A DNA stretch of 25,000 nucleotides from Acropora yongei (Eukaryota; Cnidaria; Anthozoa; Scleractinia; Acroporidae), in the NCBI GenBank assembly GCA_014634225.1, contig BLFN01000209.1:2957112-2982111 (forward strand), in the 5' to 3' direction. Shown here one piece after another: positions 1 to 10,179 of the stretch; the stretch's first letter is position 1; each line of letters opens with the position of its first letter. Both the position numbers and the translations under genes were made by a program. The notes under the pieces were generated by a model, which searched no databases, was not told the DNA's origin, and was given only the letters and a program-made list of their open reading frames with translations.

Positions 1-17
1 CCCCCCCCCCCCCCCCC
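1..17. repeat. poly-C run at window edge
   Basis: Seventeen C residues open the window. A homopolymer like this is often an assembly edge or a low-complexity tract. Nothing else can be said about it. Confidence 0.9.
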
Positions 18-82
18 TCAGGTCTAAACAGCTAAAAAGTTGAGAAAATTAAAGTGTGAAATAGTTTATAATACTGTCATAC

Positions 83-111
83 ATTATTATTATTATTATT
101 ATTATTATTAT
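83..111. repeat. (ATT)n microsatellite
   Basis: About nine uninterrupted ATT units in AT-rich non-coding DNA. Confidence 0.9.
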
Positions 112-649
112 GAATTGCAAATGACTTGGTGTGTCATTCAATTCAGGGTAATTGTGCTCTCAATTTTAAATCGACCTTGTGCTGTGTGGTTGGCTGATTT
201 TGAAATTACTTGCCTAATTACTCCCTGAATTGTACTCCACTCAGTCCTATTACTGTAATGGTTTAATCAGTCTCATTCTTTAAAGGATTAACTGCCACAA
301 GAAAACAGAAGTGGTCATCAAAATACAATCACTCAATTTGTTCAATCATCAAGGCATCACATTTGCAGAATACTAGTGAAATTGGCCAATTGTTTTATTG
401 GGCTGAATATACAAAGAATTTTAAAGGCTGACAGATCATGTCAATGTACCTATCGGTTATCTGGATGACGTTAATTAATTGTATAAGAGACAATTGCTTA
501 TATTGTCCAAAAAGTGTGAGGATCATTTCTTCAGTTCATTTCTAACCCGCACTTCATAATCATTTCTTTTGTTAATTAATGTAATACATAATAAATTCGG
601 CCCCGAAAGGACTTTTGATGATTACTGCAATGCCTTCATTTTCCAGGGC

Positions 650-935
650 TGGCACCCACCTTGGAAAAACTTGAAAGTCCTTGAATTTCAAAACTAAAAA
701 TTTGCTGCCTTGAAAGTCCTTGAAAATGCATTTGGCATCCTTAAAATTTGTTGCTCATGGCAACCAAACCAGCTTGTCAAGTCACTGTGGCTAACGTGGT
801 GAAAATGTTTTGCAAAGAAGTAATGACACAAAATAGTAAAAAAAAAAAAAAGGACTGGTAAAACCTATTCTATTTTTGCACTGCATTGAGTCCTTGAAAA
901 ATAAAAATTGCATCCTTGAAAGTCCTTGAATTTGT
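650..935. repeat. 'TTGAAAGTCCTTGAA' motif repeat block
   Basis: The word TTGAAAGTCCTTGAA occurs three times (near 671, 709 and 915), with a further TCCTTGAAAA near 891. The copies share a larger context of A/T-rich sequence. The spacing is irregular, so this looks like a decayed interspersed repeat with internal direct repeats and not a satellite. No coding capacity was seen, and the family is unknown. Confidence 0.55.
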
Positions 936-1092
936 GACTCCCAAAACGGTACAAACCCAGAATTTCATACTGTCGGAAATAAGCGTAGGAAAAATATTTT
1001 TGTGTATTTAACACTTGGCCTCTGTTGGCCCATTACTTTTTCCTTTTTCTGTTGCTGTTATCATTAACATTATAACCACTTTTGATGAATAG

Positions 1093-1617
1093 GCAATGAG
1101 TGCAGAAGCCATCAAGCTGTTGATTTGTGGAAGTGGCAATGGAGCACATGCCTTTGCTGGTATTGCATCTTCTCTGACAGGCACGGATGTGCGAGTGCTG
1201 AGCTTATATCAAGATGAAGCCGAGCGCTGGAATGCTGCAATGCAAAACAAGGACCTTGAGGTTAATTTACATAGGAAAGGAAAGGAGCCAAGTTATGTTC
1301 TTTCCAAACCAGCACTAGTCACAAAAAATCCAGAGGAGGCTGTCCAAGATATTGATATCGTGGTTTTTGTACTGCCAGCATTTGCCCATCAAGTATTCTT
1401 GGATGCCTTGAAACCACACATAAAACCAGGCACCATTTTAGTTGGCTTACCAGGGGAACCAGGGTTTGATTTCCAGGTTCGCCATGTGTTGGGTGATGTA
1501 GGACGGCAGTGCACTATCATGAATTTTGAGTCATTACCTTGGGCATGTCGTATCACTGCGTTTGGATTGAAATGTGAGGTTCTCTGCACCAAGGAATCTC
1601 TATTGGGAGCCATGAAG
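1093..1617 (+). CDS. Opine (octopine-type) dehydrogenase, exon 1
   Basis: This exon encodes residues 1-174 of a 400-codon opine dehydrogenase, an enzyme that reductively condenses pyruvate with an amino acid (arginine in octopine dehydrogenase) using NAD(P)H in the cytosol. Such enzymes regenerate NAD+ during hypoxic glycolysis in marine invertebrates. The ATG is at 1096, three bases after a splice-acceptor-like AATAG, so an upstream 5'UTR exon is likely. Residues 6-18 carry the Rossmann dinucleotide-binding loop (ICGSGNGAHA). A hydrophobic strand IDIVVFVLPAFAH follows, then GTILVGLPGEPGF. The exon ends at ATGAAG with donor GTAAGC (1618-1623), phase 0. Length and motif order fit the family of about 400 residues. 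The amino-acid substrate (arginine, alanine, glycine and so on) cannot be read from sequence alone. Confidence 0.88.
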
Positions 1618-2251
1618 GTAAGCAGACAATGATATAAGGGTAATGTAAGGAATGTTGTATAATTAAGAGGTTTACAACATTTCAAATTTGACTTGGGGTG
1701 TATGCCTAACCCTAATGATTGTAAGGAGCCATATCCTATATATATGGATGGACAGACGGATGGACCCACTTTGGTCATTTCTTGAAATCATGGCCAAATT
1801 TTTAAGCAATAAAGGGCCCTTTAGCTTGTGCAGTAGACTGTTGCAAGTAATAGGTAAAGACTGAAGGGAGCAGAAGGACTTGTGTGAGGCTAAGGGGAAC
1901 AGGACAAAGACTTGCATATGTCTTGGAGCTGAGTCCATTGCACAGGCTAGGGGCCCTTTATTGCTTGAAATTTGGCTCTGATTTCACAAAATAATTGAAA
2001 TACAAAAATTTGCAGTGATACTGTAATTTATACAGCCCCTCAGTTCTGGTGACAGGAATTATTTGTAGGGTCAAACAGAAAATATGTCTTTTAGTATTAT
2101 TAATCTAAACATACAGGGCCCATAAAAATGTGCACATTTTAGAGTATTTTTTTAGGTGGTGCATTAGATGACCTGCAAAAGATCCCATTTTGAACAGCAA
2201 ACTCATTAATCTGTTCCAGTTTGTTGTTGATGCTGTTTTTACTGTTTCAAG
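1618..2251 (+). other. Opine dehydrogenase intron 1
   Basis: A 634-bp GT-AG intron with donor GTAAGC and acceptor TTTCAAG, a slightly unusual AAG acceptor after a T-rich tract. No coding segment or repeat was recognised inside it. Confidence 0.75.
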
Positions 2252-2554
2252 ATTGGAGATGTCACTCCAAAGAAAGATCCAGTAGAAACTTTGCAGTACC
2301 TTTTGGGACCCCTCCCTTAGCTGATTGTATCAGGTCATCTACTGGGTGTTCAGTTGATGAGTGTCAATGCCTACCTGCACACATCTATAATGTACGGCCA
2401 GTGGGAGGGATGGGATGGGACTCCACTTGATCAGCCACCTCTGTTCTACAATGGCCTGACGGAGTCTGCTGCCAACCTTCTGTCCAGCATATGTGATGAG
2501 ATTGTACACACTGCCAAGATAATTGAGCAGAAGTCAGGGGCCGACATGTCAAAG
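2252..2554 (+). CDS. Opine dehydrogenase, exon 2 (contains in-frame TAG)
   Basis: This exon encodes residues 175-275, the linker and the start of the alpha-helical octopine/nopaline dehydrogenase domain. The motif NAYLHTSIMYGQW places a histidine at residue 217, equivalent to the catalytic His212 of scallop octopine dehydrogenase as I recall it. Both ends are phase 0 (donor GTATGA at 2555). The frame is broken once, by TAG at 2318-2320 (codon 197), in the segment GPLP-stop-LIVSGHLLG, while coding character is intact on both sides. A single substitution from a lysine codon (AAG) would explain it. The gene may therefore be a very recent pseudogene, a null allele, or a one-base assembly error. 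If read as written, the product would lack the whole catalytic domain. Confidence 0.85.
2318..2320 (+). other. Premature in-frame TAG stop in opine dehydrogenase
   Basis: The exon 2 frame, fixed by phase-0 junctions and conserved motifs on both sides, hits TAG here, 20 codons before the catalytic histidine. No other lesion was found in the three exons. Confidence 0.85.
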
Positions 2555-4573
2555 GTATGATTGTTATGAAATGTAGCTTGTGACACTGTACCTTGAGGTA
2601 CCCCTGAGGGGCACTCACCTCCCACAGGTGTGTCTAGGGTTTAATTCCCAGACCTACATGTAGTGATGTGTGTGGGTTGACTGTTAGTCATTGTTGTTGT
2701 CATCATTACCGGTATCATTGTCAATTTGTGCTACACAATTAGGAATAGCAACACAGGGAGTACAGTGTATCCTGTGAGCTTCTGAGTGAAAAGCTTTTAA
2801 GAGCCCTGATAAAATACAATTTCTCATGAATAAGTGACTATCAAAATTTAATAGAAATCCACTCACATGCTATCATGAATCCTGTGATCTGATTGGCTTG
2901 CCACATGCAATCCATTGCATGATAGATAGTGAGTAGCAGAAAAGCCTGAGTTTTGAACAAAAACAAACAATGGGAGCTTCTTCAAGTTGTAAAATAGAGA
3001 AACGTAAGAATGAGTTTGAAGGTAGTGAGTGGAATTCTACTAAAACAATTACACCACTCATTCTCATAATAGTCAGCTGGGCACTACATGCTGTATGGAC
3101 TATCTATTGACTAGTAGAAAACTCGAACTCATAGTCTAATCGTTAACCATAAAACTGTGTGATACATCAATAAAGGAGGTGCTAATTAATTTACAGCCTT
3201 ATGCCACGACTGTAAAAGTGTGGCCAATGTTCAGGTTCAGTGTGTCTGGTCCTCCACCCCCTACATTTCCCTTTGAAAGTTCATGCTTCTGCTTGCAACC
3301 AACTTGTGCAGAGACTGTTTAGATTTTTGCCCCCCCTTCCCCCCCATTATATCTGCCATATCCATTATACATCTTTTGTATGGACTTCTGTGATTCTGAT
3401 TCTGATCCTCTCCACATGGCTTAACAGTCGAGACCAGAGTTGTTCTATTTGCAGCTCACTATCAAGTTAAATGAACTTAGACTTCCTCCTCCTCCTCCTT
3501 CCTACTTACTCCATGCTCTAGAATCTGGAGGCTTTACAACATCTATGGTCAAACATTCCCTATCCTTCTCTTTACACAGAACTATGTCAGATCTCTTTGC
3601 TTGGATCACTTTGTGTACTGAAATCCCAAAGCAATTAGCTTCCTTATTCTCAGTTGCCACTTCAGCCCTGTGCTTATACAATTTTTCTGCATGTGATAAT
3701 CCATACTTGGCCAATCCCAAGTGTACCACGGAAAAGAGATTTGCACGGAATGAAGATAGATACTAACCAGACACGATCGACGATGAAGATATGTTCCGGA
3801 AAGAGGAGGGTTGTGTGATGACCGCCCTAGCAGGTGCGAAAGGGCGTACACCATCCTGCCGAAACAAGCACCAACTGAAATTTGAGTATAATTGCTGTAG
3901 TTTTGAACCGATAACTCGATTTACTCACCAAATCAAATGTTTTCAGTCGCTATGTTTAGTGTTCCTGAATCTGTTTAGATACTGGAGAGCGTTTCATTTT
4001 TACATTTTGAGACCCTGGAACATTGAGACTCCCCGTTTAAACATGTGCTGCCTTTATACCACTTACCATGGAATTCACGAGATCGCTCACATGAGCCTTT
4101 GATTCATTATGTTTATCAGTATTTGCAGATCAACGCCCCATCGTTGACTTACATTTCAGTATTCTTAAATTTGTGTTTGTTTTATCACTGATCTAGGTAC
4201 CGCAAGCCTAAGTCGGTGCGCAGCGCGCACAGCTTCCTTTGTGCCATAGCTCACGCGCTTAATTGCTTACGTTCGCTGTCTATTTGAATTCAATGTTGCG
4301 TGTGCATGCTTTACTTCTTTGGTTGATGCATACTTTTCTTCTTTTGTGTTTATTATCTCCTTTTTGCGCTGTTTTCCTTACTAACTGTGCTCACATTGTG
4401 GGTGGCTCCTCCTGAAATGCTCTACAACTGGTATAGGATTTATTTAATGGAGCCGAAACCAATTGTGGACTTGCACACCCTTCAGGCATCCTACTGATGA
4501 ACGGTTACAGCAGTTAGATGTGAATTTTGTTCCAGCAACTATCAATTATAGTCAGGCTCTTCTTTCACTACAG
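2555..4573 (+). other. Opine dehydrogenase intron 2
   Basis: A 2-kb intron bounded by donor GTATGA and acceptor TTTCACTACAG. It contains a minus-strand LINE fragment around 3470-3860. The rest is unassigned AT-rich DNA with short pyrimidine tracts (for example 3331-3347). Confidence 0.75.
3470..3860 (-). mobile_element. LINE reverse transcriptase C-terminal fragment, decayed
   Basis: On the minus strand, 3729-3502 reads a peptide containing LAKYGLSHAEKLYKH followed by SDIVLCKEKDRECLTIDVV and PPDSR. This follows the order typical of the region after the reverse transcriptase domain in invertebrate LINEs: a 'KYGL..AEKWYEH' block, then 'RPDIV....K.C.IIDVA.PGDSR'. The intervening 'ILWDF.I.TD' block is out of frame, so the fragment is frameshifted. 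Weak matching sequence continues upstream to about 3860 in other frames. It lies antisense within an intron and is presumably dead. The clade is uncertain. Confidence 0.6.
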
Positions 4574-4951
4574 GTTGTTCATATTTATGAGTGGTATATG
4601 CGATGCTATCCTGAAGACATTTCGGACAAGACCAACCTTTACACAGCGATACAAACCAATGCAGCCTACCAGGGCCTCAAACATCCAGTCAAGAAGACCG
4701 AGGACGAAAAATTCCTGCCAGACTTCTCGTACCGTTACATGACAGAGGATATCCCTTATGGTTTGGCTGTCATCCGGGGTATTGCTGAAATTGTAGGGCT
4801 CGAAACGCCAAGCATTGACAAGGTTCTTTCGTGGAGTCAGAAGCAAATGGGTAAAGAATATCTTGTGAATTCAAAGTTACAGGGAAAAGATATTGCATCG
4901 TCCCGAGCACCACAGCGATATGGATTTAACACATTGGAGTCTATCTTGTAA
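4574..4951 (+). CDS. Opine dehydrogenase, exon 3 (C-terminus)
   Basis: This terminal exon follows acceptor CTACAG and encodes residues 276-400 plus TAA, completing the alpha-helical substrate-binding domain. The segment FSYRYMTEDIPYGL puts Arg at 329 and Asp at 334. Together with His217 in exon 2, these sit exactly five positions after the catalytic His212, Arg324 and Asp329 that I recall for Pecten octopine dehydrogenase (399 residues). The constant offset supports both the exon joins and the assignment. The 3'UTR begins at 4952; no AATAAA was found in the next 700 bases. Confidence 0.9.
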   Translation, partial: VVHIYEWYMRCYPEDISDKTNLYTAIQTNAAYQGLKHPVKKTEDEKFLPDFSYRYMTEDIPYGLAVIRGIAEIVGLETPSIDKVLSWSQKQMGKEYLVNSKLQGKDIASSRAPQRYGFNTLESIL

Positions 4952-5696
4952 GACTTCACCGTGCTGCTGTTAATTTACGAGAGGAAGACACGCAAGTAGC
5001 TAGAATGAAAAAGACAATTAAGATATTTTGGAATCACGGCATAAAGCTTTCATGATTGTGAACTTGTCCTTGGAAAAGATTATAAATGATTCTCAATGTA
5101 ATCATTGGACTGATTGTTCAAAGAATTACATAGAGGTAGAGGGAGATCTTAGATGTAGATAAAAGATCGGCATGTGTAATATGATTGAGCCGGTGATGAA
5201 TCAGTAATCAGCCGGGCAGTTTCATCAAGTAAAAAAATGTTCCCGGATTTAAGAGGTTGCTTACGTTTCGTGTGGTATGATCCATTCGAATGCTATTGAG
5301 GTCATTGCGTTAACTTATCAACTAACGAAGTCCACCATGCCAAAGCACCGGTTACTCCTGCTATGAACAACACGAAATAGGTGTGCAGCGTACACCCGGA
5401 TGAACAGCAGAGTAATTGCTTTCAATAGAGCAAGGAACCCAGGTAGAGAAAGGCAATCGGTAATTGTCCTCAAAGTTGCAATCGGGGTATAATACACATG
5501 GAATTACACCGGGCATGCAGCGTAGAGCAGAGTGAACCTGCTGTTTGTCACTGTGAGGTTATGTTTCTTTGTTCATCGTAAATGGGTATGTAAAGTCAAC
5601 AACACTGCGGTTCCGTCGGCACTGCGGTGAGGTATTCTATGAAACCTTGAGGACAGAAACGTTGACTCTTAATGAAGAGGGCTTTCCTTTTGAATG

Positions 5697-5732
5697 AAAA
5701 AAAAAAAAAAAAAAAAACCAACAACAACAACA
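5697..5732. repeat. A21 followed by (CAA)n
   Basis: A homopolymer of 21 A residues runs into ACCAACAACAACAACAA. It could be the decayed tail of a retroposed sequence, but no body or target-site duplication was found. Confidence 0.7.
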
Positions 5733-6758
5733 AATGGAACCGTCCTTGCCACTGTAAATATTTCGGACAAAAAGGGATAACTCCAGAGGCATTCCTCTTT
5801 CTCGTTTTTACTGAAATGACCGAAATATCACTGCACCATTTGCTTTATGTTAATGAAACCATGCTCTCTTGATGAAATATGGTACTGTTCCATTAAGTGA
5901 AAAATTTTCCTCGGTTTTTCTTTCAAGTGGTACACGCTGCTGTGTTCCATTTTATCTTTTGGAATTGTCACATTTGGCGGGAAGTTTCTGCCGGTTTTCC
6001 TTTGTAAAGCGCTCGAAGGTAAGGAACAGGGGTGGCGGCGGGATGTGGCCTGGGTTCACTTCATATGTGATCGTATTGTTGGTTCTCTGATCTGCTTTTC
6101 CCTGCTCCACGTGGTTTTTGTACAGGTACTCCGGTTTTTCCCTCCTGAAAATCCAACATTTTTGAATTCCAGTTCGATCTGGAACGCATGCACGCGTCTG
6201 CACTAGTGTTTGTGAGCTCCTTGCTGCTTGGTGCTTGGCGTTTACAGTTTACGGGTTCTTTTTTCTTTCTTTTTTTTTTTTACAACCGCAAAACCAGCTG
6301 AGCCCAGAACTCCTCAAACATACATAAGAACCGATGTTTTTGGCGGCATTTTGCGTTCCCTATGTAAGCCCTATAGATCATTACCTTAATGCGCCGATGT
6401 ACTCGAGACTTCAACCTCCCCTCCCTCACCCCATCCTTCCCGGGCATATCCCTGTCGTTTGTCAATTTTCTGCCGGAGGAAAAATAGCTGACGTGTAAGG
6501 CCTTCTCAGGTCTTCCCAGGTGTGTGGAATTTGATCAGAGTTGAACGGGAAGTGTCAGCTTTCGAAGACTGCTGAAGCAACTCTCCTAAGCTCGTAATTC
6601 TTGTGAGAAAGTGCTCTTGCTTTTAGGGTTGGAGGCATCGTTTCTGTTGTTTGTTTTATTGTTATCTGGAAGGCCAGCAAGGTCAGCAAGCTAATTCATG
6701 ATGTGAGACCTTTCGAGAGCTGCTACACGGCTTTAAGTATCTTCTTTTATTCCGGGGT

Positions 6759-6773
6759 GGGGGGGGGGGGGGG
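6759..6773. repeat. G15 homopolymer
   Basis: Fifteen G residues directly before TGTTTTGTTTTGTTG and a LINE fragment. Low-complexity junction. Confidence 0.9.
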
Positions 6774-6805
6774 TGTTTTGTTTTGTTGTTTTTGTTTTTG
6801 ATGAC

Positions 6806-7015
6806 ATGATGACCAGAAAACTGAAGGGCAAGTTCTAGCAGACGGACAAGCCAGTAAAGGACAAGGATGGAAACCCGACCACAATACAGAGGAACAATTA
6901 AAGAGATAGGCAGAACACTTCGTGGGCTTTTTGAACCGATGAGCTAATTAAATACCACCGCACATTCTACCAGCTGCGGAGGAACTGTCGATCAACTAAT
7001 GGCCTATTCATATTC
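6806..7015 (+). mobile_element. LINE fragment (linker between endonuclease and RT)
   Basis: The frame from 6806 reads MMTRKLKGKF, a stop, then QTDKPVKDKDGNPTT. One base out of register it continues with TEEQLKR, AEHFVGFLNR, IPPHILPAAEELSIN. This succession ('KPVKDKDGN.L.TEEEQ..RW.EHF...LN' then 'IPP....EEL.I') is the well-known linker before the reverse transcriptase domain of RTE/Jockey-like LINEs. It carries several stops and one frameshift, so it is a dead fragment. It ends near 'CCTATTCATATTCGCC'. No target-site duplication was identified. Confidence 0.68.
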
Positions 7016-7572
7016 GCCCCTAAGGGCGAAGGAAGGAAAAAAGAAAAGGGAATCTAACTAGCATTATAACTGAATTCTTGCAATGCCACTATTAAAACCT
7101 GGTTTACATGAATGCCGTGTCCCTAACTTTTACTAGGGAGCTTTAACAACGAGGACACCGACGGTAACTGCAACGTCGCAAAACAACAGGTGATCGTTCT
7201 GCGCGCTCTCCAGGTGCGTGTTACAACTTTGTACGATTCTTTGTCGTCCTCTGCAAAACAATAAGGTCAAACGACCAAAATCAGCGGCTTCGGGATAACA
7301 TCACACAACGTTGAGGTTTCTTTATCTTTCCAAACTTGAAGACCGTTCATGGCAGTTTGACTTTTGGACAACAGGCACAAATTTTACTTATCGAAAGGGC
7401 TGACATAATCACGAAGTGATTACAATGACACAAATTCGTATTCCACCTTGTCACCCACCGAGGGACCACGTGAGATAGTATTGCGCCTGCGTGAACTCAT
7501 TGTGTTATTGCCTTCGTAGTGAACAGTTTCTCTTTATTTCTGTGTTGCGAAAACTGGATTTTTGCTCACACG
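7016..7572. other. Unassigned spacer
   Basis: No coding sequence or clear repeat recognised. The stretch just left of 7573 may be the 5' leader of the retroelement-like ORF that follows. Confidence 0.4.
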
Positions 7573-8406
7573 ATGTCGGCTACTTCTCCAGCTTCTCACG
7601 AGCTTCATGTGGAGGTACACCTAGTGCCTGGAGAGAAAGCTCCTAAGCATTCCAAACGCAGTACTGACAAGGACGGGACTATGGTCATAATCGACTCCCG
7701 CCAAGGAGACATGGCGAGCGCTCACTTTAGTGCTTTGCAAAAAAACCGTGGAAAAAGGGTTTTCCCAGATGGCAGAGTCGTTAACTACTATGCTGACGCA
7801 AACCCTTCAGAAATGTCTGTGAGGAGGAGGTCATTGAGAGTGATTTAAACGACAGTAATCTGTCAAACTCCACACAATGGGGAACGACATCAAACTTGCC
7901 TTCGTCGAGCGAGCGCAGGGATGTTGATCAGTTTCGGCTATTAGGTCGCAAGAATTAAAATTTCAAAAAGTGCAAACGTCTTGTTAAAGGCATGACAGCT
8001 GTTGCTCGCGTTGCTGACGCCATCCTTAAACAGGTCAGTGAGATTAATGGCGGGTAAGGTCTCACTCAAGAGGCAATAGAGAGCCTTTCTCTATTGCCAC
8101 ATGCAAATACTGAGCTTAGCACTAGACGGAAAGAGCCCATAAGACATAAAAACCGGAACTACATTGAGATTATAAACATCTTTGCTCAGCGTCTACAACT
8201 TACTTAGTGACTGCTGAACTCTTCGGGGATGATTTGTCAAAACAAGTGAAAGGTATCTCCGAAGGAAAAGTCGGAAAGTCGCCTCTACGGTGGCCCATCA
8301 TAGAAGCCAAAGGAACTCTCACATTGGATACAGAAGCCAATCCTCTAATAGAAGAGGATTTTTTTTTTTCGAGTGAGAGAAACCAGAAGCATTTTTCAGT
8401 AGGATG
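7573..8406 (+). pseudogene. gag-like ORF1 of a retroelement, decayed (possibly DIRS-like)
   Basis: An ATG at 7573 opens 91 codons (to TAA at 7846) rich in charged residues. One base out of register the coding trace continues as EVIESDLNDSNLSNSTQWG. Further on, TAVARVADAILKQVSEINGG, then EAIESLSLLPHANTELSTRR, then TAELFGDDLSKQVK (about 8209) follow in separate frames. The pattern of a helical region, 'LL.HAN.ELS.RRRE', then 'LFGDDL.K.VK' resembles the N-terminal ORF of DIRS1-like tyrosine-recombinase retroelements in cnidarians. That family assignment is from memory and tentative. Stops and frameshifts show it is inactive. No matching RT or recombinase was found next to it. Confidence 0.45.
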
Positions 8407-8499
8407 AAGAAAGACCGCAAATCGCGGCCCTGCGATTTAGAATTCCGACAATCTTAAACAGAAGAGTCAAAGGAAGTGAACAAAGCGTCAAAGGACTTA

Positions 8500-9250
8500 C
8501 CAGAGGTAAACCAGTAAATGATATAGCATCGAATATTTCAAAGCAAGTTTCTGATGAACAAATGCGAAGCAAGAGTAGCGTTCTCTCGATATTTGACACC
8601 AGCATATAGCTTTGGGGTAAAGAGGTATCGCGCTAGAGGAAATTGGGATGCAAAACAAAAAGAAGATGGCAACTTTATTTCGTTCTGAATTTGAGGTGAC
8701 GTGTACTTTGCGTTGTGCAAATGTCTTTAACTTACGTGAAAAAGAAATGAGAGATAGAATTGTGCAGCAAATTCGAAAATATTGATGTTTGATGGCAGGT
8801 GAAACTCAAGACTGTTCAACTACACAACAACTTCGTGTCTGTCTTCGTTTCGTGAGCAAGGATTATGAATTGTGCGAAGAGCTTATTGGGTTCGTGAAAC
8901 TCACAAGTATGGATGCAGAAAGAGTTACAAGAAACATTCTTGACCCTTCAAGGCAGTAAGGACTTAATCAAGGACGTTTAGTTGGTCAAGGATATGAGGG
9001 CGCTGTTGTGATGAACTCATCTATAAACGGTGTACAAGCTAAGATAGCAGCAGAGTATCCAGTTGCAAGATATGTAAATTGAAGATCACATGTTCTTAGC
9101 TTGGCACTTTTATCTAGCTGCAAAAACGTTGCGGCAATTCCATGACTTGGTTTCTTCGAGGAATTGAAAAGAGAAAGCATTTTGTGTGTCCTTGGAAAAG
9201 AATAGATTTGTGTCATAAAAGTTCTACAGTCCAGGTATCAATTACAAGCC
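8500..9250 (+). pseudogene. hAT-type (ZMYM/DUF4371-like) transposase remnant
   Basis: Successive frames read fragments of a hAT-superfamily transposase of the ZMYM1-like type. GNWDAKQKEDGNFISF comes first. CLRFVSKDYELCEELIGF with VKLTSMDAERVTRNIL follows (about 8838-8940), then LVGQGYEGAVVMNSSINGVQ and AKIAAEYPVARYVN (about 8980-9080), then RSHVLSLALLSSCKNV. The 'GQGYDGA..M.....GVQ..I...YP.A.YVHC..H.L.L' signature is characteristic of the catalytic core. At least four stops and several frameshifts interrupt it, and the C-terminal hAT dimerisation region was not seen. It is old and inactive. Adjacency to the gag-like remnant is probably accidental nesting. Confidence 0.68.
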
Positions 9251-9483
9251 CAAATTCAACTTAAAACATAACTTGCAGCAACATCTATGACTGTCCCAAA
9301 CAAAACATTTGTACTTAGATACTGTCGTATAAGACAGTTGTAAGTTCAGTCACCCTCAGGTGCTGAAGTCCCAGACAATCTCCTGGGCTTCCCTGGTGAA
9401 ACAGTTTGCCATGCAAAGGTAGCGCAAGCATACCTTGTCTTTGAGGTAAACAAATGTAGGGTTTCACAATCAACTGTTACCAG

Positions 9484-9831
9484 TTGGGGAATACCGAAGA
9501 ACGAACCACATTGCCGACAATTGACTGGAATGATGAGCAGGAAGTGCGTCTTCTGACGGCAAAAGAGTTAAAACCGTTCCTTAGACAACAATGTTTACCA
9601 GTAAGTGAGGAAAAAGAAGTGCTAATAAATCGGTGGAGTTCTCGTGGAGAGGAATCATCGGAAACAAAAGGCAATGGAGGTACCGCCAGTGATCCGTAGC
9701 TCCTGTTTTCAAGTGATTCAGAACACGATTTAGAAGTCGATGAGTCAGACAGCTTGGAAATGGGCAGTTATCGAACATGCTTACGAGGTGTTATTTGTAC
9801 CAGATGCAGAAGTGGAGTGCATTACAGTATG
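9484..9831 (+). pseudogene. SAP-like domain ORF fragment
   Basis: An open frame (9484-9699, 71 codons) includes LTAKELKPFLRQQCLPVSEE followed by KEVLINRW. This matches the two-helix SAP fold pattern 'L.v.eLk..L...gLpvsG.K..Li.R'. SAP modules bind A/T-rich DNA. The trace continues in another frame as an acidic serine-rich segment (SSDSEHDLEVDESDSLEMG, about 9712-9768). No parent protein was recognised. It sits between the hAT and copia remnants and could belong to either or to a third element. Confidence concerns the SAP similarity, not a functional gene. Confidence 0.4.
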
Positions 9832-10179
9832 TGAAAAGAAGTAAATTCAGGTATTTGTAATGTTGAACAATTTTGCCAGGCTCATGGATTTTACGAAAGA
9901 CAATATATTCCTTACAATATATGACAGACAGATCAATAGTATTGGGGGCGGTGGCAGTGGTCGTAGTTTTTTTTGGGGGGGGTGGGGGTAGTAAAAATTA
10001 TCAAGAAATTTAAGAGGGGGGCTCAACTAATTCTGCTTTTGGGAAAGCTGGGGGGGGGGACTACATAATGATTTCCCCTTTGAAACTTACTTTTAAGCCT
10101 CCCTCCCCTCCTGATAATCATTGCAGAGTCCCTAAGGTCATAACTATTGAACTGTCGAGTGATAATGATGCAGCTGCTG

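Larger units (their letters stand above)
18..1092. other. Non-coding 5' flank of opine dehydrogenase
   Basis: No reading frame here looks like a protein. The stretch holds an (ATT)n tract at about 83-111, an A14 run at 838-851 and a repeat rich in 'TCCTTGAA'. The opine dehydrogenase coding exon is preceded directly by an AG at 1091-1092, so an untranslated 5' exon and the promoter may lie in this stretch or further left. I could not place either. Confidence 0.6.
4952..6800. other. Unassigned 3' flank of opine dehydrogenase
   Basis: No gene recognised. The stretch holds an A21 tract at 5697-5717 followed by (CAA)n to about 5732, and a G15 run at 6759-6773 that abuts T/G-rich sequence. Short open frames here have no protein character I can recognise. 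Confidence 0.5.

Noticed and set aside
1389..1938. Minus-strand open frames of 88-129 codons opposite opine dehydrogenase exon 1
   Set aside because: They are shadows of the real exon and its intron, with no domain and no splice logic.
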